A stretch of 64,000 nucleotides of DNA from Agelaius tricolor (taxonomy: Eukaryota; Chordata; Aves; Passeriformes; Icteridae): the NCBI GenBank assembly GCA_023055355.1, contig JALJCS010000001.1:82314881-82378880 (forward strand), given 5' to 3'. A program made the translations under genes and the position numbers. The notes below the pieces were generated by a model, which made no database searches, was not told the origin of the DNA, and worked only from the letters and a program-made list of their open reading frames with translations. Positions 36,301 through 47,414 of this stretch are shown one piece after another. How positions within the stretch are numbered: the first letter of the stretch is position 1; each line of letters begins with the position of its first letter.

Positions 36301-37544
36301 CAATGTATAGAAAAGGAAGGTCTATCTGACCTGGTCAAATATCTTTTTGATATCCAAGAAGCAGATCAGAGACTTTAACTGCATCAAGGTGGACAAGTGG
36401 ATTTCATTACATTTTGCTTTCATCATTATCAGAAAAGTTTCACCATTTAATAAAAACACTGTGATCTCATTTTATTATTTCCAGGAGCTACTCCTTATCT
36501 AATGGCCAAATTTAGGGGCTGAATTTGAAGTCTGCTTTCAAGTGAAAAATTTGGCTAGCGTATCTAGCTGCACAGAATGTTTGCAAGTGTTCATATATAT
36601 CCTGGGCTTCCTGGCTGCCATCTAGGAAATGCTGTCATTATTTGGCTGTTTTATCTTTGCCTACAGATGCTCTGAGTGGTGGAGTGTTACTACATTTTGA
36701 AGAAGGGATTTTTAGGAAGTGCAACCAATGTAACATGACTTTGAGGGCTATTGCGGTTTTTTAAAATGAAGGATATTGTACCTGTGAGAAAAATAAACCA
36801 CAAAAAAAAATCCAAATTAACTGAAAAAATAAAAACAAACATCACCAAAGAAACTTTAAGGACTAAAAGATCACTGTTTATTTTGTTTCCTGATGACAGC
36901 TATATCTGATGTTAGATCATTCAAGCAGCCCATCCATACAGATCTCTCTTTAGCATAGTGCCTGCAATTATTGTCATGCCTGTTACTGTGTTGTTGTTGT
37001 TGTTATCAACAAGAATTATAATCCAAAGCTCCATAACAAATGCAAGTTCTAGAGAAGCCTGCAGTTATTTGTACATTTTCTGAATTTATTATTGTTTGTC
37101 ACAGAATTGAACTCTCCAACTTTCTCTCATAATCCAGTAATTGCAGCAGTCTCTTAGAAAACAAAATACTGTGGCTTAAAAATCTTTTCTCTACTGAAGA
37201 TTTGAATGTGAGTCTCCAGGTGGGTGTTTTAAACACTGTAGCTGGAAGGGTCAGTCCATCTCCCTGTTTCACTCTGAGCATAAGTGATGGAGTTCAGTTG
37301 CTTATTGCCAAAGGCTCTGAAACCAAACAGATACCAGACTGTTTCCCTGTTAATAAAAACCCACAGAGATGACCCAGGCTGTCTGTCCTGCTTCAAGAAT
37401 ATTGCAGACTATCCTCATGGGGCAAGTGAGTGATTTAGTTCTGGTGGTTTGTAACAACGCCAGGAATGTCAAGTAAAAGTAGCTCATAGATACTGATGTA
37501 GATATGCTTATATATACATATCTATATAGACACACACACTTTTG
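33367..37544. other. AT-rich DNA, no gene seen
   Basis: No gene or transposon is recognised. A small inverted repeat (tttatgttat ... ataacataaa) lies at 35490-35539, a purine-rich A/G tract at 36241-36283 and a GTT run at about 36988-37002. The frames at 33502-33881 and 34212-34505 have no recognisable homology. Confidence 0.5.
36241..36283. repeat. A/G-rich low-complexity tract
   Basis: Runs of A interrupted by single or double G (aaagaaaagaaaaggaaa) form a pure purine stretch. Simple sequence. Confidence 0.75.
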
Positions 37545-37603
37545 TACACACACATACATCTATCTATCTAGCTAGCTATATCTATCTAATCTATCTATCT
37601 GTG
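37545..37603. repeat. CA and TATC simple-repeat cluster
   Basis: A short CA run (cacacacat) passes into TATC/TAGC units (tatctatctagctagctata) and back to TATC. It is an imperfect tetranucleotide microsatellite. Confidence 0.85.
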
Positions 37604-37779
37604 TTAAAGGAGGGAGCACTACTTACCTCTGATAATCTGGCTGGAGACCATCCCCACAACGTCCGGCTGTGTTCTGTGCCTGATCTAGATGTGTTCAAGC
37701 TCCCTTTCCAGGACTACAGCAATTATGCACGTTCAGTTCAGAATGCATCAGAAATAACTTTCATCCTGTTGGGTGTTCT

Positions 37780-37850
37780 TGTCTGTGACGGGGCTTTAGA
37801 TGAGAGGCTCTTCAAAGGTCCCTTCCAATTCAAGCCGTTCTGTGATTGAT
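37780..37850 (+). mobile_element. CR1 LINE 3'-tail fragment
   Basis: The stretch ends in ctcttcaaaggtcccttcca followed by attcaagccgttctgtgatt, which fits the terminal CR1 3' UTR in plus orientation. The flanking sequence back to about 37640 may belong to the same copy but is too diverged to call. The 82-codon frame across it is a by-product. Confidence 0.65.
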
Positions 37851-39904
37851 CCTATTATTCACCCATTATACAATCCAAAATGTAAAAGTCAGGGCTAAAA
37901 GAGAAAAACTGAGAAAGTTTGCATGTCATGCCAAGATGTTAAATGAGTTACCTGAATTTGGTTCATATTGAATTCAAGGATCTTCTCCCGACATAGGGTG
38001 TGATAGTCCTGTAATGCTGCCTGGTGCACAACACCACATCTTTATGTCAAGGCATTCATTCCGGTAATCTTTGCTTCACATGAGAGCTCTCTTACCTTTC
38101 TGACACACACGGTTCTTCCAAGTGAATTAAATCTGGGTTGTGGATGCCTCACTGGGGGGACACACTCTTCTCATACCAGAAACTAGAGTTGCGAACTTGG
38201 AGTGGGGATTCCCAGGAGCATCACTTTTGTTCATATCAATATAGAAGTAAAATTCTCTTTTTAGGTCTAAAGGAAGATTTTCAAAGGTGAAAATGTCAAT
38301 TATTTATCTAACTCCATGTGAACATCTGCCCTTGAAATGCCCTGTTTTGTAACATTTTCCATTAAAAAATAAAAAGACCACACAAAACATTTTATTCTTT
38401 GTAGTTGATTTGATATACTGAATGTGTCAAGGCAGTTTTATCAGTGGGAACTATTTTCAGTGGTCTTATAAGGAATAATTAAGTGACCATCAAAACCAAA
38501 GCAGAAACATCCTAAATAACCTTAATCCTCTGCATAGTTGTATGGGATGCCAGCACTCTGATTTTAAGAGTGAGGACCACTGTCAGACTGAGAGAAGAGT
38601 TTGACAGCAAACTGATAGATCATCACAGTTGCACAGTCTGTTCTCCCTGTTGACAGAAGTATTTTAATCTTCTGAGGTGCTGCTATATAATGCAACTGCC
38701 TTGCTGCTGAATATACCAGCAATTCTACACTCATTTTCTGAATTTCAACATTTCACCAATATTTCAGCATTTCCCAAAGAGTTAGTGTTATATGCACTGT
38801 ACACCGCAAATGTTCTATAATTTTATGAGCTACTTGAGGAATGTTAGTCCCTGCATGTCATGCACAACTTACTAATCTTTGCCCTTGCATCTTTTTGAAA
38901 GCATTTTGTCTCTGAGTAAACAAGTCATGGAATTAGGATAATGCTTGCCATTTTAGATGTTATTATGGTCAGTTTTCCGAAGAAGAATAAAATCCCAAAA
39001 GATGCTACTGGCTTCAGGACTGTATTTTCGTACTGCTTGGATATTGCTTTGTGGAATAAAAGTTGCTGCTAATAATAAACCAGTGTTTCTTCTCAGCCTT
39101 TAGTGATTCTTCAAAAGCATCTAGGAAAAAGCCTGGGGAACACATTTGCCATTTTTGAGGCTTGTGTATAAAATAAAAAATGCTGTGGCGATAGTTCTTT
39201 TTTGTCTTTGTTTAATGAGCACCTTGTGACTCATTGAATACATTCACTAATCCCAGCAAATGACAAAGCGGCTCAATCACCTCCATAGTCTCTTGCTTTA
39301 TAATTATCTTTCCATGACTTGCTTCAGCTCAAAAGGGGAGACATGCAAGAAAACATCTTCATCTGTCATTCATCTGTAATATAAGGAATGTATGATAGCA
39401 AGGAAGTATTAAATACATTAAACAGTGCAATCTTCAAAAGTGACAACAGAGTCACCTTGACAGCACAATTCTGAAACCGGCCTTTTGCATAAAGGGATCA
39501 TCTATAGCAAAGGTTTCTCTTTGAATACCATGCATTGCTTTTCCTGTTGTCCACAACTAATGCTGCTACTTAGTGCTTATACACGTGTGCCTTTTACTTC
39601 TGCCTTCATCCTATTTAACTGGAAAACATTTCCAGGCCAAGAGTTGGCAGCCAGCTCCTCACTGAGGCTTTGTGGCGCTTCTGATGTTATCTACTAGTGC
39701 TGAATTGCTTTTGCTTTCATGGTAAGCCTTGTGTCTTTATCTGTTCTGTATTTGCATTAGGATCCAATTCTATAAGAATTATAAAATTTAGTGTTAAATT
39801 TAGGAAAGTGTTTGAGACCTCACCTAACTTTAGGCTCATTAGTTCTAAGCATTGAGGTGCTCATCAATGCTGTAGTGATAAGGAGTAATAGGTACAAACT
39901 ATAA
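37851..39904. other. AT-rich DNA, no gene seen
   Basis: No gene or transposon is recognised. The stretch around 39130-39340 looks like unique sequence without repeats and may be worth a conservation check. Confidence 0.5.
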
Positions 39905-40150
39905 GAAAGAAGGGGAATTTACATTAGATATATGGAAGAAATTCTTTAGTCTGAGGGTTATGAGATATGGAAACAGGTTACCCAGGGAGGTTGTGGATGG
40001 CCCAACTCCAGCAACGTTCAAAGTCATGTAGGATAAGGCCTTGAGCAACCTGGTCTAGTGGGAGGTGTCCCTGCCCATGGCAGAGCAGGTTAGATTTAGA
40101 TGGTCTTTAAGGTCACTTCCAACTCTGAACATTCTGTAAGTCTATGATCC
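39905..40150 (+). mobile_element. CR1 LINE 3'-end fragment
   Basis: Plus orientation, 5'-truncated. Family blocks appear in order: aaggggaatttacattagat, gaagaaattctttagtctga, aggttgtggatggcccaact, gagcaacctggtctagtggg, aggtgtccctgcccatggca and ttaaggtcacttccaactct. It ends gtaagtctatgatcc. It represents a different CR1 subgroup from the copy at 16.5 kb. Confidence 0.95.
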
Positions 40151-40565
40151 TTTAAGGAGAGCTAAGATTCTATATATATATAATATATTATATGTTTGTA
40201 TAATGTGTTCCTTACTCAGTATGTGTAATTCAATCAATAACACATATGATTAATCCCCTGTTGTATTAAGCAGAAGCAAATCCGATGAGAAGCATATATC
40301 TCTGAGACTAAAATAAGTTGTTCTTCCATTTATTATGTGTTATTGATAAATACAGTTTTTCCATACTAACATAAGGATTTTATGTAGATGGTGAAGAATA
40401 TCAAAATTATGGATAATAATTAGAACTGGCATTTTACCGTTCAAGCTGGCAGAAGAAATTTGAAGTGCAGTTATCACTAAGGAATTAAGCAACAAGGAAT
40501 AAATATTTGAGGCCATGAAATACTTCAGTCGATCTTGTGCAGAAAATCACACTAGGAAAAGCCAG
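40151..40565. other. AT-rich DNA, no gene seen
   Basis: A TATA-rich run lies at about 40171-40192. Otherwise nothing is recognised between the CR1 fragment and the LTR element. Confidence 0.5.
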
Positions 40566-40911
40566 TGTCCATAAAGGAGACAGAGGAGTCCTGGAATTTT
40601 ATTTGAATAAAGGGAGAGACAGTCCATACCCCCGTCGGGTTTCTCCCTCAGGACGAAGCCTCCTTTTATCCTAAAATCTTGGCTGCACGTTGCCCTCTTC
40701 TTTTCCCCATTGGCTGAGGGACTAGGAAGGTACAGATTTCTGAACTGCTTACCACATATTCATCCCTTGAACCTGTCATTTTCCTCCAAAATTCAGAAGT
40801 TCAGGCTCTCTGGGCTCTGAACAGACTTTGTGCAGACCCATTTGTCTATTACCTGATGTTCAGGAGTCAAACTCTGGGTTCTGTGACAAATTTGTGGAGC
40901 TTGAGGTTGGT

Positions 40912-41000
40912 AGAGACATTAAGACCCATTTCAAAAACATTAACACCCATTTCTCCTAAAGACCTCCCATCGAGTTGTTTGTAAAGACATTAGCACCCAT
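40912..41000 (-). repeat. U3 direct repeats in the LTR
   Basis: Plus-strand copies at 40912-40929 (agagacattaagacccat), 40933-40950 (aaaaacattaacacccat) and 40981-41000 (gtaaagacattagcacccat), plus a weaker one at 40957-40970, repeat one 18-20 bp module. Repeats in this part of an LTR often act as enhancers; that role is inferred. Confidence 0.7.
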
Positions 41001-41019
41001 CTTTCTTATCGGTCTTGAG

Positions 41020-41108
41020 TCACATACCAAATCTTGGAACATTACAGCCAAAATCACAGTTGCAGATACTGTGATTTTGGCTGCAATGTTCCAAGATTTG
41101 GTATGTGA
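41020..41108. repeat. 41-bp near-perfect inverted repeat (hairpin)
   Basis: The left arm 41020-41060 and right arm 41068-41108 are reverse complements at 40 of 41 positions (the mismatch pairs 41044 with 41084). The loop is 7 bases, tgcagat. The arms include ccaaatcttggaac and gccaaaatcacagt. It sits at the 5' end of the minus-strand LTR. Confidence 0.95.
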
Positions 41109-41124
41109 TCTGGTCCAAAATACA

Positions 41125-44100
41125 ACCTCTGCTAGATAAATGAGTTGAAATTTCATTCATATTATTTTATTTAGTGAGATTTGTTTTTCAAGAATCCAAT
41201 TCAAACAGAAGTGGACATTTGAAATATGCTCTTCTTTCCCACCCTTATGACTATAATTGATGTAGATTGAATTAGAGCTCCAGTCTTATCAAAACACTCT
41301 CAGCAGCTCCTGTTGTCATACGAACATTTAACAAAAGTTACTACAGAATCATTGCCTCTTGCCAGGAATATTAAAAATAAATATGTTCTTTTTTGTTAAG
41401 TGAGGCCTTAATATACAACAATGAAAATATGGTAAGTGACTGACCAGAACAGCAGTGGCTGTTCCTCTTAGCAATATCAAATGATGTAACAGGAATTTGT
41501 GATATGTCAGCACAGATACAGCAAGCACAGAAAATGCAGTGCTAATAATTTTGTTATGGTGGCCAAAATATTATCCAGAAGAGATAGAAGCAAAGGTTCT
41601 ATGAGAAAACTCAGAAGACCTTTACAACTGCACTTGAAGCTGGAACAATATTCAGCTTAAGAAATAAGAGTGGAATATATTTCTCATTGTGATCACAGGT
41701 ATTTACAGAAGGTACAGCACAGGATTCAAGGTACATGTTTGTCTTGATTTAATGTAAAATAACCCACATTAGGCTCATATGAATAGCAAGAGGAAAATTA
41801 ACTCCCTTTGTTGTTTTGAATGTTGCTGTTGGGTCACACTTGAACATTGTATACTGTTATTTTCCTCCTCTTTGATCTAAATTCAGCTTCTATTAAAGAT
41901 AACAGAAACCAATGAAAACTGGATCAGGCCAGGGTGTTATTAGCACCAAATTTTCTCCTTCATTTGCAGCTTCCATCATGTACATACTGAATATCTCCTC
42001 ATCACTTTGCAATTTGAGGGCACCCATATGTTAATTTGCTCCCCAGATGCTGTTTCAGGATGTTTTTGCTATTTCATGCAGCCTGTCATTTCAGAGATGC
42101 TCAGACTTCATTTTGGCCTCTAAGGGGCTGAAGGAGCCTCTGGAAGCTGTGGAGGTTCAGAAACAGAAGAAAGCCTGAGGGCAGGGAGCGTGGTTTCTGG
42201 GCAAGCTGGAGGCAGTCAAAGGATGTGGTTTTGAGGATGGAATACAAGCTGGATGGAGCTCAGGAGATGCTCTGTCATAAAGAGGTCTGACAAGACCCAG
42301 GGCCATGATTAGTGATAGTGCTCTAGTTTTGATGCTGTTGCAAACTTAGGCATACATGTTGCTGGTGCTGTACCAAAGGAATTGATTAGTAAAAAAAAGG
42401 AAGAAATAGTAGCAAAGGGATCCTTTCATGAAATAATGAGAAAAAGGCCAAAACATTTCTGAAATAAAAACCAGGCTTTTTTCAATCTCAGAAAGAATAA
42501 AATCACTGATTGAATTTGTATTGCAATAGAAGCATCAAGTGGAAGGAACCTACGCAGGAACTGTAATAGAACTTAAAAAATTCACACATGTCTAAAAAAT
42601 ACCATATTAAAAGCAAGCTAACTCTTTCAACAACAGGACAACTTCCCTACATCTTGGCTTAAGCAATAAACACACACTTTCCCTCTCCTTTCTATATGCT
42701 GAAGTTGCCTGGCTGTCCTAAAGTTCTGGTTTCAACAATAGTTTAAACAACAGAGCAATGCATTTTCTTTAGAAAAGACATGGAACTTAAAAAAGAAGTG
42801 AAAGCAGTAACAAATGAACAGGATTTGTAGTGTCCATTTTGGCTATCTGCATTAATTGCATGTGTGTGTATTAAAATCAATTAAATGAAGGCATGCCTTC
42901 CTTCCAACACAGAAAATAATTAGGTAATATATTAAAAGTAGATAACCTTGTTTGCCTCCCACTCAACCTTTCTTCATCATTCTTAATAGCAAACATCTAG
43001 CTATTGATCGGTTCATTTTAAATGCTACCAAGGTAAATGCTGTACTACTTTGAACTGATGAAAGAACTGAACAAAGACAATCATAGTAATTGTGGCATGT
43101 TGAGGAATGTAGATTGCAAGAACTGAATACAAAAATGTCTAATGCAACATTTTCTATCATGTAAAATATTACAAAAGAAAGAAAACACAGGTATAAGGCA
43201 GTCAGAGAAATTTAGTTTAACTCAAGGCAGATCACTCTCATCTCTTTCATTCTGCCTTTGTAGTAAAGACTGCAATTTCATTCTAAATCAATACATTTTC
43301 TCAGGCAACATGATTCTATTATAAATCATCATTTGTACGATGTGTTTCTGTGAATAAATCTGCAGCTAGAAGGGATAAAAAGGAAACTGGTTAACAATAA
43401 ACTGTGCTGTTAAACTAGGACAGAAACAATTTAAAACACAAGGTTATCACTGAAGCCTGTATCAACAATATGCTCTCAATGTCAACTGTTGTGGAATTAA
43501 ATGTACTTTCTCATGCAAATAGCTATCTATAAAGTTAAAGCGGATGCTCAAGACAATGAAAATGCTGAACCTAAACTATTCATGAAAAGGTGAGGTTTAA
43601 TGTATAGAATTTAGCTACAAACCTGACCAACAGCATTTTGAGCAACATTTTCAACAACTTCATGTAGCAAGGCAAAATTTGACACAAATACATATTTTGT
43701 GGCTTGGACGTAAACCTAAGGAACTGATTACCCAATGGACTAAAAATTTCTTTTGAAACCTCAAGTGCACGCTCAATATAATCTGTTCAAAAGCTAAAAA
43801 GACCAAACTGGGTAAAAAAGAAAAAAAAAAAAAGAAGAATAAAAAGAAAAGGCTGATGCAAGTATAAACATTGAAAATCCGTGGATTCTGTAAGTTTGGG
43901 GATTATGTATTTCTATTTGGAACAGAAGAAGTACTTATAAGTATGTTTCCATCCTGACAATTTTCTCTGCGTGTATCATCATACTCCCTCCCCTGCAAAT
44001 TAGGAACCTAAAATAACAACGCTAAATCCTAATTTAAGAAAAGGTTTACAAAAACAACTGAAAACTGTCTTTTAGTGACATCTGAACTCCAGTTTGCAGG

Positions 44101-44298
44101 CAAGAACAGAAAGAAATATCTGCCATTGATAGGAAGGCTCTGAAACCCCCCAAACTGGAAAAGATTGATCCAAGTCCTCAGACTACTCTAACTTCTCTTC
44201 TTGTCTTCAAAAACCATTCTTGTGGGCTAATGCATCCCAAACAACTTTGCTCTATGCCTCCTCTCCAAAATAAATTCTCTTTTTGACACTTCCCTTCC

Positions 44299-44299
<1 letters not shown>
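41125..44299. other. AT-rich DNA, no gene seen
   Basis: No gene or transposon is recognised. An A-rich purine tract lies at about 43814-43852. Confidence 0.5.
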
Positions 44300-44339
<40 letters not shown>

Positions 44340-44352
44340 ATTATTATTATTA
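44300..44352. repeat. (GAT)13 followed by (TTA)n compound microsatellite
   Basis: Thirteen perfect GAT units (44300-44338) switch directly to about five TTA units. A plus-strand frame translates this to poly-Met then poly-Ile, which is a repeat artefact. Confidence 0.95.
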
Positions 44353-47153
44353 TACTTTCATGCTTCCAGAACTGTGAGCAAAGTTATACAATAATATTAT
44401 CCACCACATCAGAAAATATAACTTCTAATAAATGGGCCCATTTTCTATTAATTTCAGTATCTTTCAACTTTAAATTAGTAGAGACATTTCTTGCTTATGA
44501 ATCTGAATAAACTTGGGAGGCTGTGGTTTTTTAAATCTTAAAAAAAGTCTTCTCTCTTGGTCTTTGGATCCATCAGTAATACAACAGTGCACATTATAAA
44601 GTGGGTGTTCTTTAAGAAAAGACCAAATTCTGCTAAATTTATCCACAAAAGGGAAAGGTATTATGCAAGTAAACAGAACATATTCAGTTTTCTTCATTAA
44701 GACTTCCTCTATGGTAGTCAATGAACCGAGCTCCTAGATTAATTTATTAGTGTTAACATATCTATTCACATTTCTAGTTTGTTCAGACATTAGGAAAGCT
44801 CGGATACTTTTGTGTCTAATGTCACCATGTCTGCCTGAAAAATCTCTGTGTCAAGGAAGTTCTGTGCAGCCCCTACAAACAGTTTCTACTTCCTTATTCA
44901 GGAACTAAACAACAGAAGTCCAGTCCTGGGCCAAATATTACCCTTGCTTGATAAATTTGTTAATCACCTCTCACGTCTCGTTGATTCAGTGTCAATCAAA
45001 GGCAATACTACGCTCACATACTTGCAGCTGAATTGTAGCTCTAAGTGTATGCATTAAGTACTTTTTTGGACAGATGCCAGAGTTGCTTGGGTCCTTGCCA
45101 TGTCAGGCCCCTTGTGAATACCTTTTTCTCACGTGAACAGTGCTTTCAGGATCAGACTTGCATCTTTCAACACATTGACAGCTATGCAGCTCGGCACAGG
45201 TGAGTAGGAGCTCTCCTGTGATGAGAGCATTTGACTTCTTGCTGTGTGCAACATTTGAGACTGGACCTACTGATATTTCAGGATTCAAAGGTCAGTGAGA
45301 CTGGAGAATCTATCCTCAAGTGAATACAGCTCTCTGCGTTACCACTAAATACCTCACAAACACAAAAGACAATGTATTTGAGAACTTAGAGGAAGAAGCA
45401 AGGCATAGAACTATAAAAATGAAGAAAGAGTGTGGAAAAAATACTAAAATGAATAATTTTAAAATTGGCTGGGTACAATAATTTTTTAGACTAATATCTG
45501 TTTAAATATTCTCCTTAGACTACTATCCTGCTGTGCCTGTTTTGGCAGTAAACTAAAATTATCCACAACCTTAGAGGCATTACCTTGTGTTTTCTAAATA
45601 ATTTTTGAGGGTCTGGCAGCCTTGTGTGAGCTTTTGAGCAAGGCAACCAAGATCAATTCTACACCATATGTGCAGTGGGACTGCACTGGACTCCTTGTGC
45701 ATGTGGTGTACAAGTCTGATACACCACAGAACTGATCTACATGTGCTCCTCAGAGATACCCAGGACACAGCAGATTGATTTAGTGTCATGCTCAAACATT
45801 TAGCCATGTCAGGTATACCCAGCCACTAGCTCTATATACATTGGGAATTGCATCCATGGCAATGCTGTGTAAATAATGCATAAATAATGGGACAATTAAA
45901 TCCAAGGTTTCAGATCTGGACCCTGAGGAACAGGGTCTTTGAGCTTCTAGCAAAATATTCTTTCATGTATATATTCCCCTAATGCAATCTGCAAACTTAG
46001 GGCTGTTTTATATGGACAAAGGTAGGGAGGTTGCCTTTGGTGCTGTAGTGGGTAATACAAGCCATTCTCTCTGTTGGCGGAAGAAGAGCTCAGCTTAGGC
46101 TCCACCTGAGGCATGAATATCATGCTCTTGGAGGGAAGGCCCATGTGACATGAAAAATGCAGAAGAAATGCCTTTGGGGTTTGAATGATTACTGAAGAAA
46201 AGGAATATTACCATCTTATCAAATATCCTCCTCTTAGTATGCTCAGATGCTAGTCAAAATAGAATATTCTGTAAAATATTTAAACTGCTTCCTTTCAGTT
46301 GAGAGAGTGATGCTTGACTAATAATGCCTTAATTAAGATACAGGAATGGCATGGCAATAACTTAAGGAAATAGCATTTATTTTTAGAAAAGGTCAGTATA
46401 ACTAAGGCAGTGGCATATCTTACAGTTTAGAAAGATAAATTTATGCAAATATTGGCTGTAATCTTTTTATAAACCATGAAGTATATATTAAGTTATTTTG
46501 CCTACAAACTTGTAAGCACTTTTTTCAAGCCAAGTCTCCTCAGTGTGCTTTTGACTGATAGGATTCCCTGTTTGTTCTACTCACTCATGAAAAGTTAACA
46601 CTGCTAGTACATAATGCTTATTCTTTACAATAGAACAGTATCAAGGAAGCAAAAGCTTTGGAGGGCTCTGAAGCTAGAAAAATAAATTACAGCGATGTAA
46701 GAAATGTCATATATATATATAAATACACACAGGATTGAAAAAAGGACTGAATTCAGTACATTTCTTTTTCAGAGCAGCAAATTATTCACTAGCTTCAATG
46801 TGCTGTTGCAAAGGTACAAAAGATACATATGTATTATAAGTACATCTGTGTTTTCACAGTGTGCAGTGTATAAAAGTGATTGCTTCAGACACCATCCAGA
46901 CATGCAGTGGTGACATTTCCTTCTCCCAGAGGTAAATGCAACTCTCATGTGAATGAGAGGAAGTCAGGACTGCCTGGCAAATGCTCTGTCACAGGCCACC
47001 CAGTAAATGTGCCACTTTGAGGCTCACCTAAGCCTCCCTCCTCACTATATCTGTGTCTCTGCTGTCTGCTCAAATGGTGCTTAACAGACTGTGAATCCTG
47101 GGAGTGAAGATTTACTGTAAAAAAAACCAACCAACAGGGGTTAAGGTACATTA
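44353..47153. other. AT-rich DNA, no gene seen
   Basis: No gene or transposon is recognised. A short (TA)n run lies at about 46708-46721. The minus frames at 45580-45807 and 45947-46144 show no known motif. Confidence 0.5.
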
Positions 47154-47414
47154 CTAGCATGTGTTAGATATCAGCAAATTATTTAGGAGTCTGAGCTCTG
47201 AGTCCATGTCCTCTGTGCTAGGAACCTGGTGTTCCTTCACAACTGGAGCTAATACCTTTGGCAGAGCAGCTGCAAATTGAGGGGACATGAAATACTCAGG
47301 CCCTCTTTCTGGTCGTCTTTCACCAGGACAGAAACCTGTTGGGAAGATAACGTGGCAAAGTTCAAAACCTTGCTTCTCTTCCTGGTCTGTAGGGAACACT
47401 GACATATCATTCAT
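47154..47414 (-). other. 86-codon open frame, unassigned
   Basis: The translation is of mixed, protein-like composition (for example PERGPEYFMSPQFAAALPKV) without low complexity. I recognise no family, and neither splice sites nor neighbouring exons could be established. It could be an isolated exon or a decayed gene copy, but a chance frame is more likely. Confidence 0.15.

Larger units (their letters stand above)
40566..41124 (-). mobile_element. solo LTR-like endogenous retrovirus remnant
   Basis: Read on the minus strand this has LTR anatomy in the right order and spacing. It starts TGTATTTTGG at 41124, with an upstream region containing three or four copies of an atgggtgttaatgtctttac-like module. 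Then come a CCAAT box (plus attgg at 40709-40713), a TATA-like GATAAAA (40664-40670), an AATAAA signal (40598-40603) and a final ...GGACA at 40566. The short TATA-to-AATAAA distance resembles avian alpha/beta-type (ERVK-like) LTRs. There is no coding sequence. No clear target-site duplication was found, so the outer ends are tentative. Its 5' part is a strong palindrome. Confidence 0.62.

Noticed and set aside
40956..41156. 66-codon minus frame across the LTR palindrome
   Set aside because: It reads through both arms of the inverted repeat and has no independent support.
44283..44510. Poly-Met/poly-Ile frame
   Set aside because: A translation of the (GAT)n(TTA)n microsatellite.
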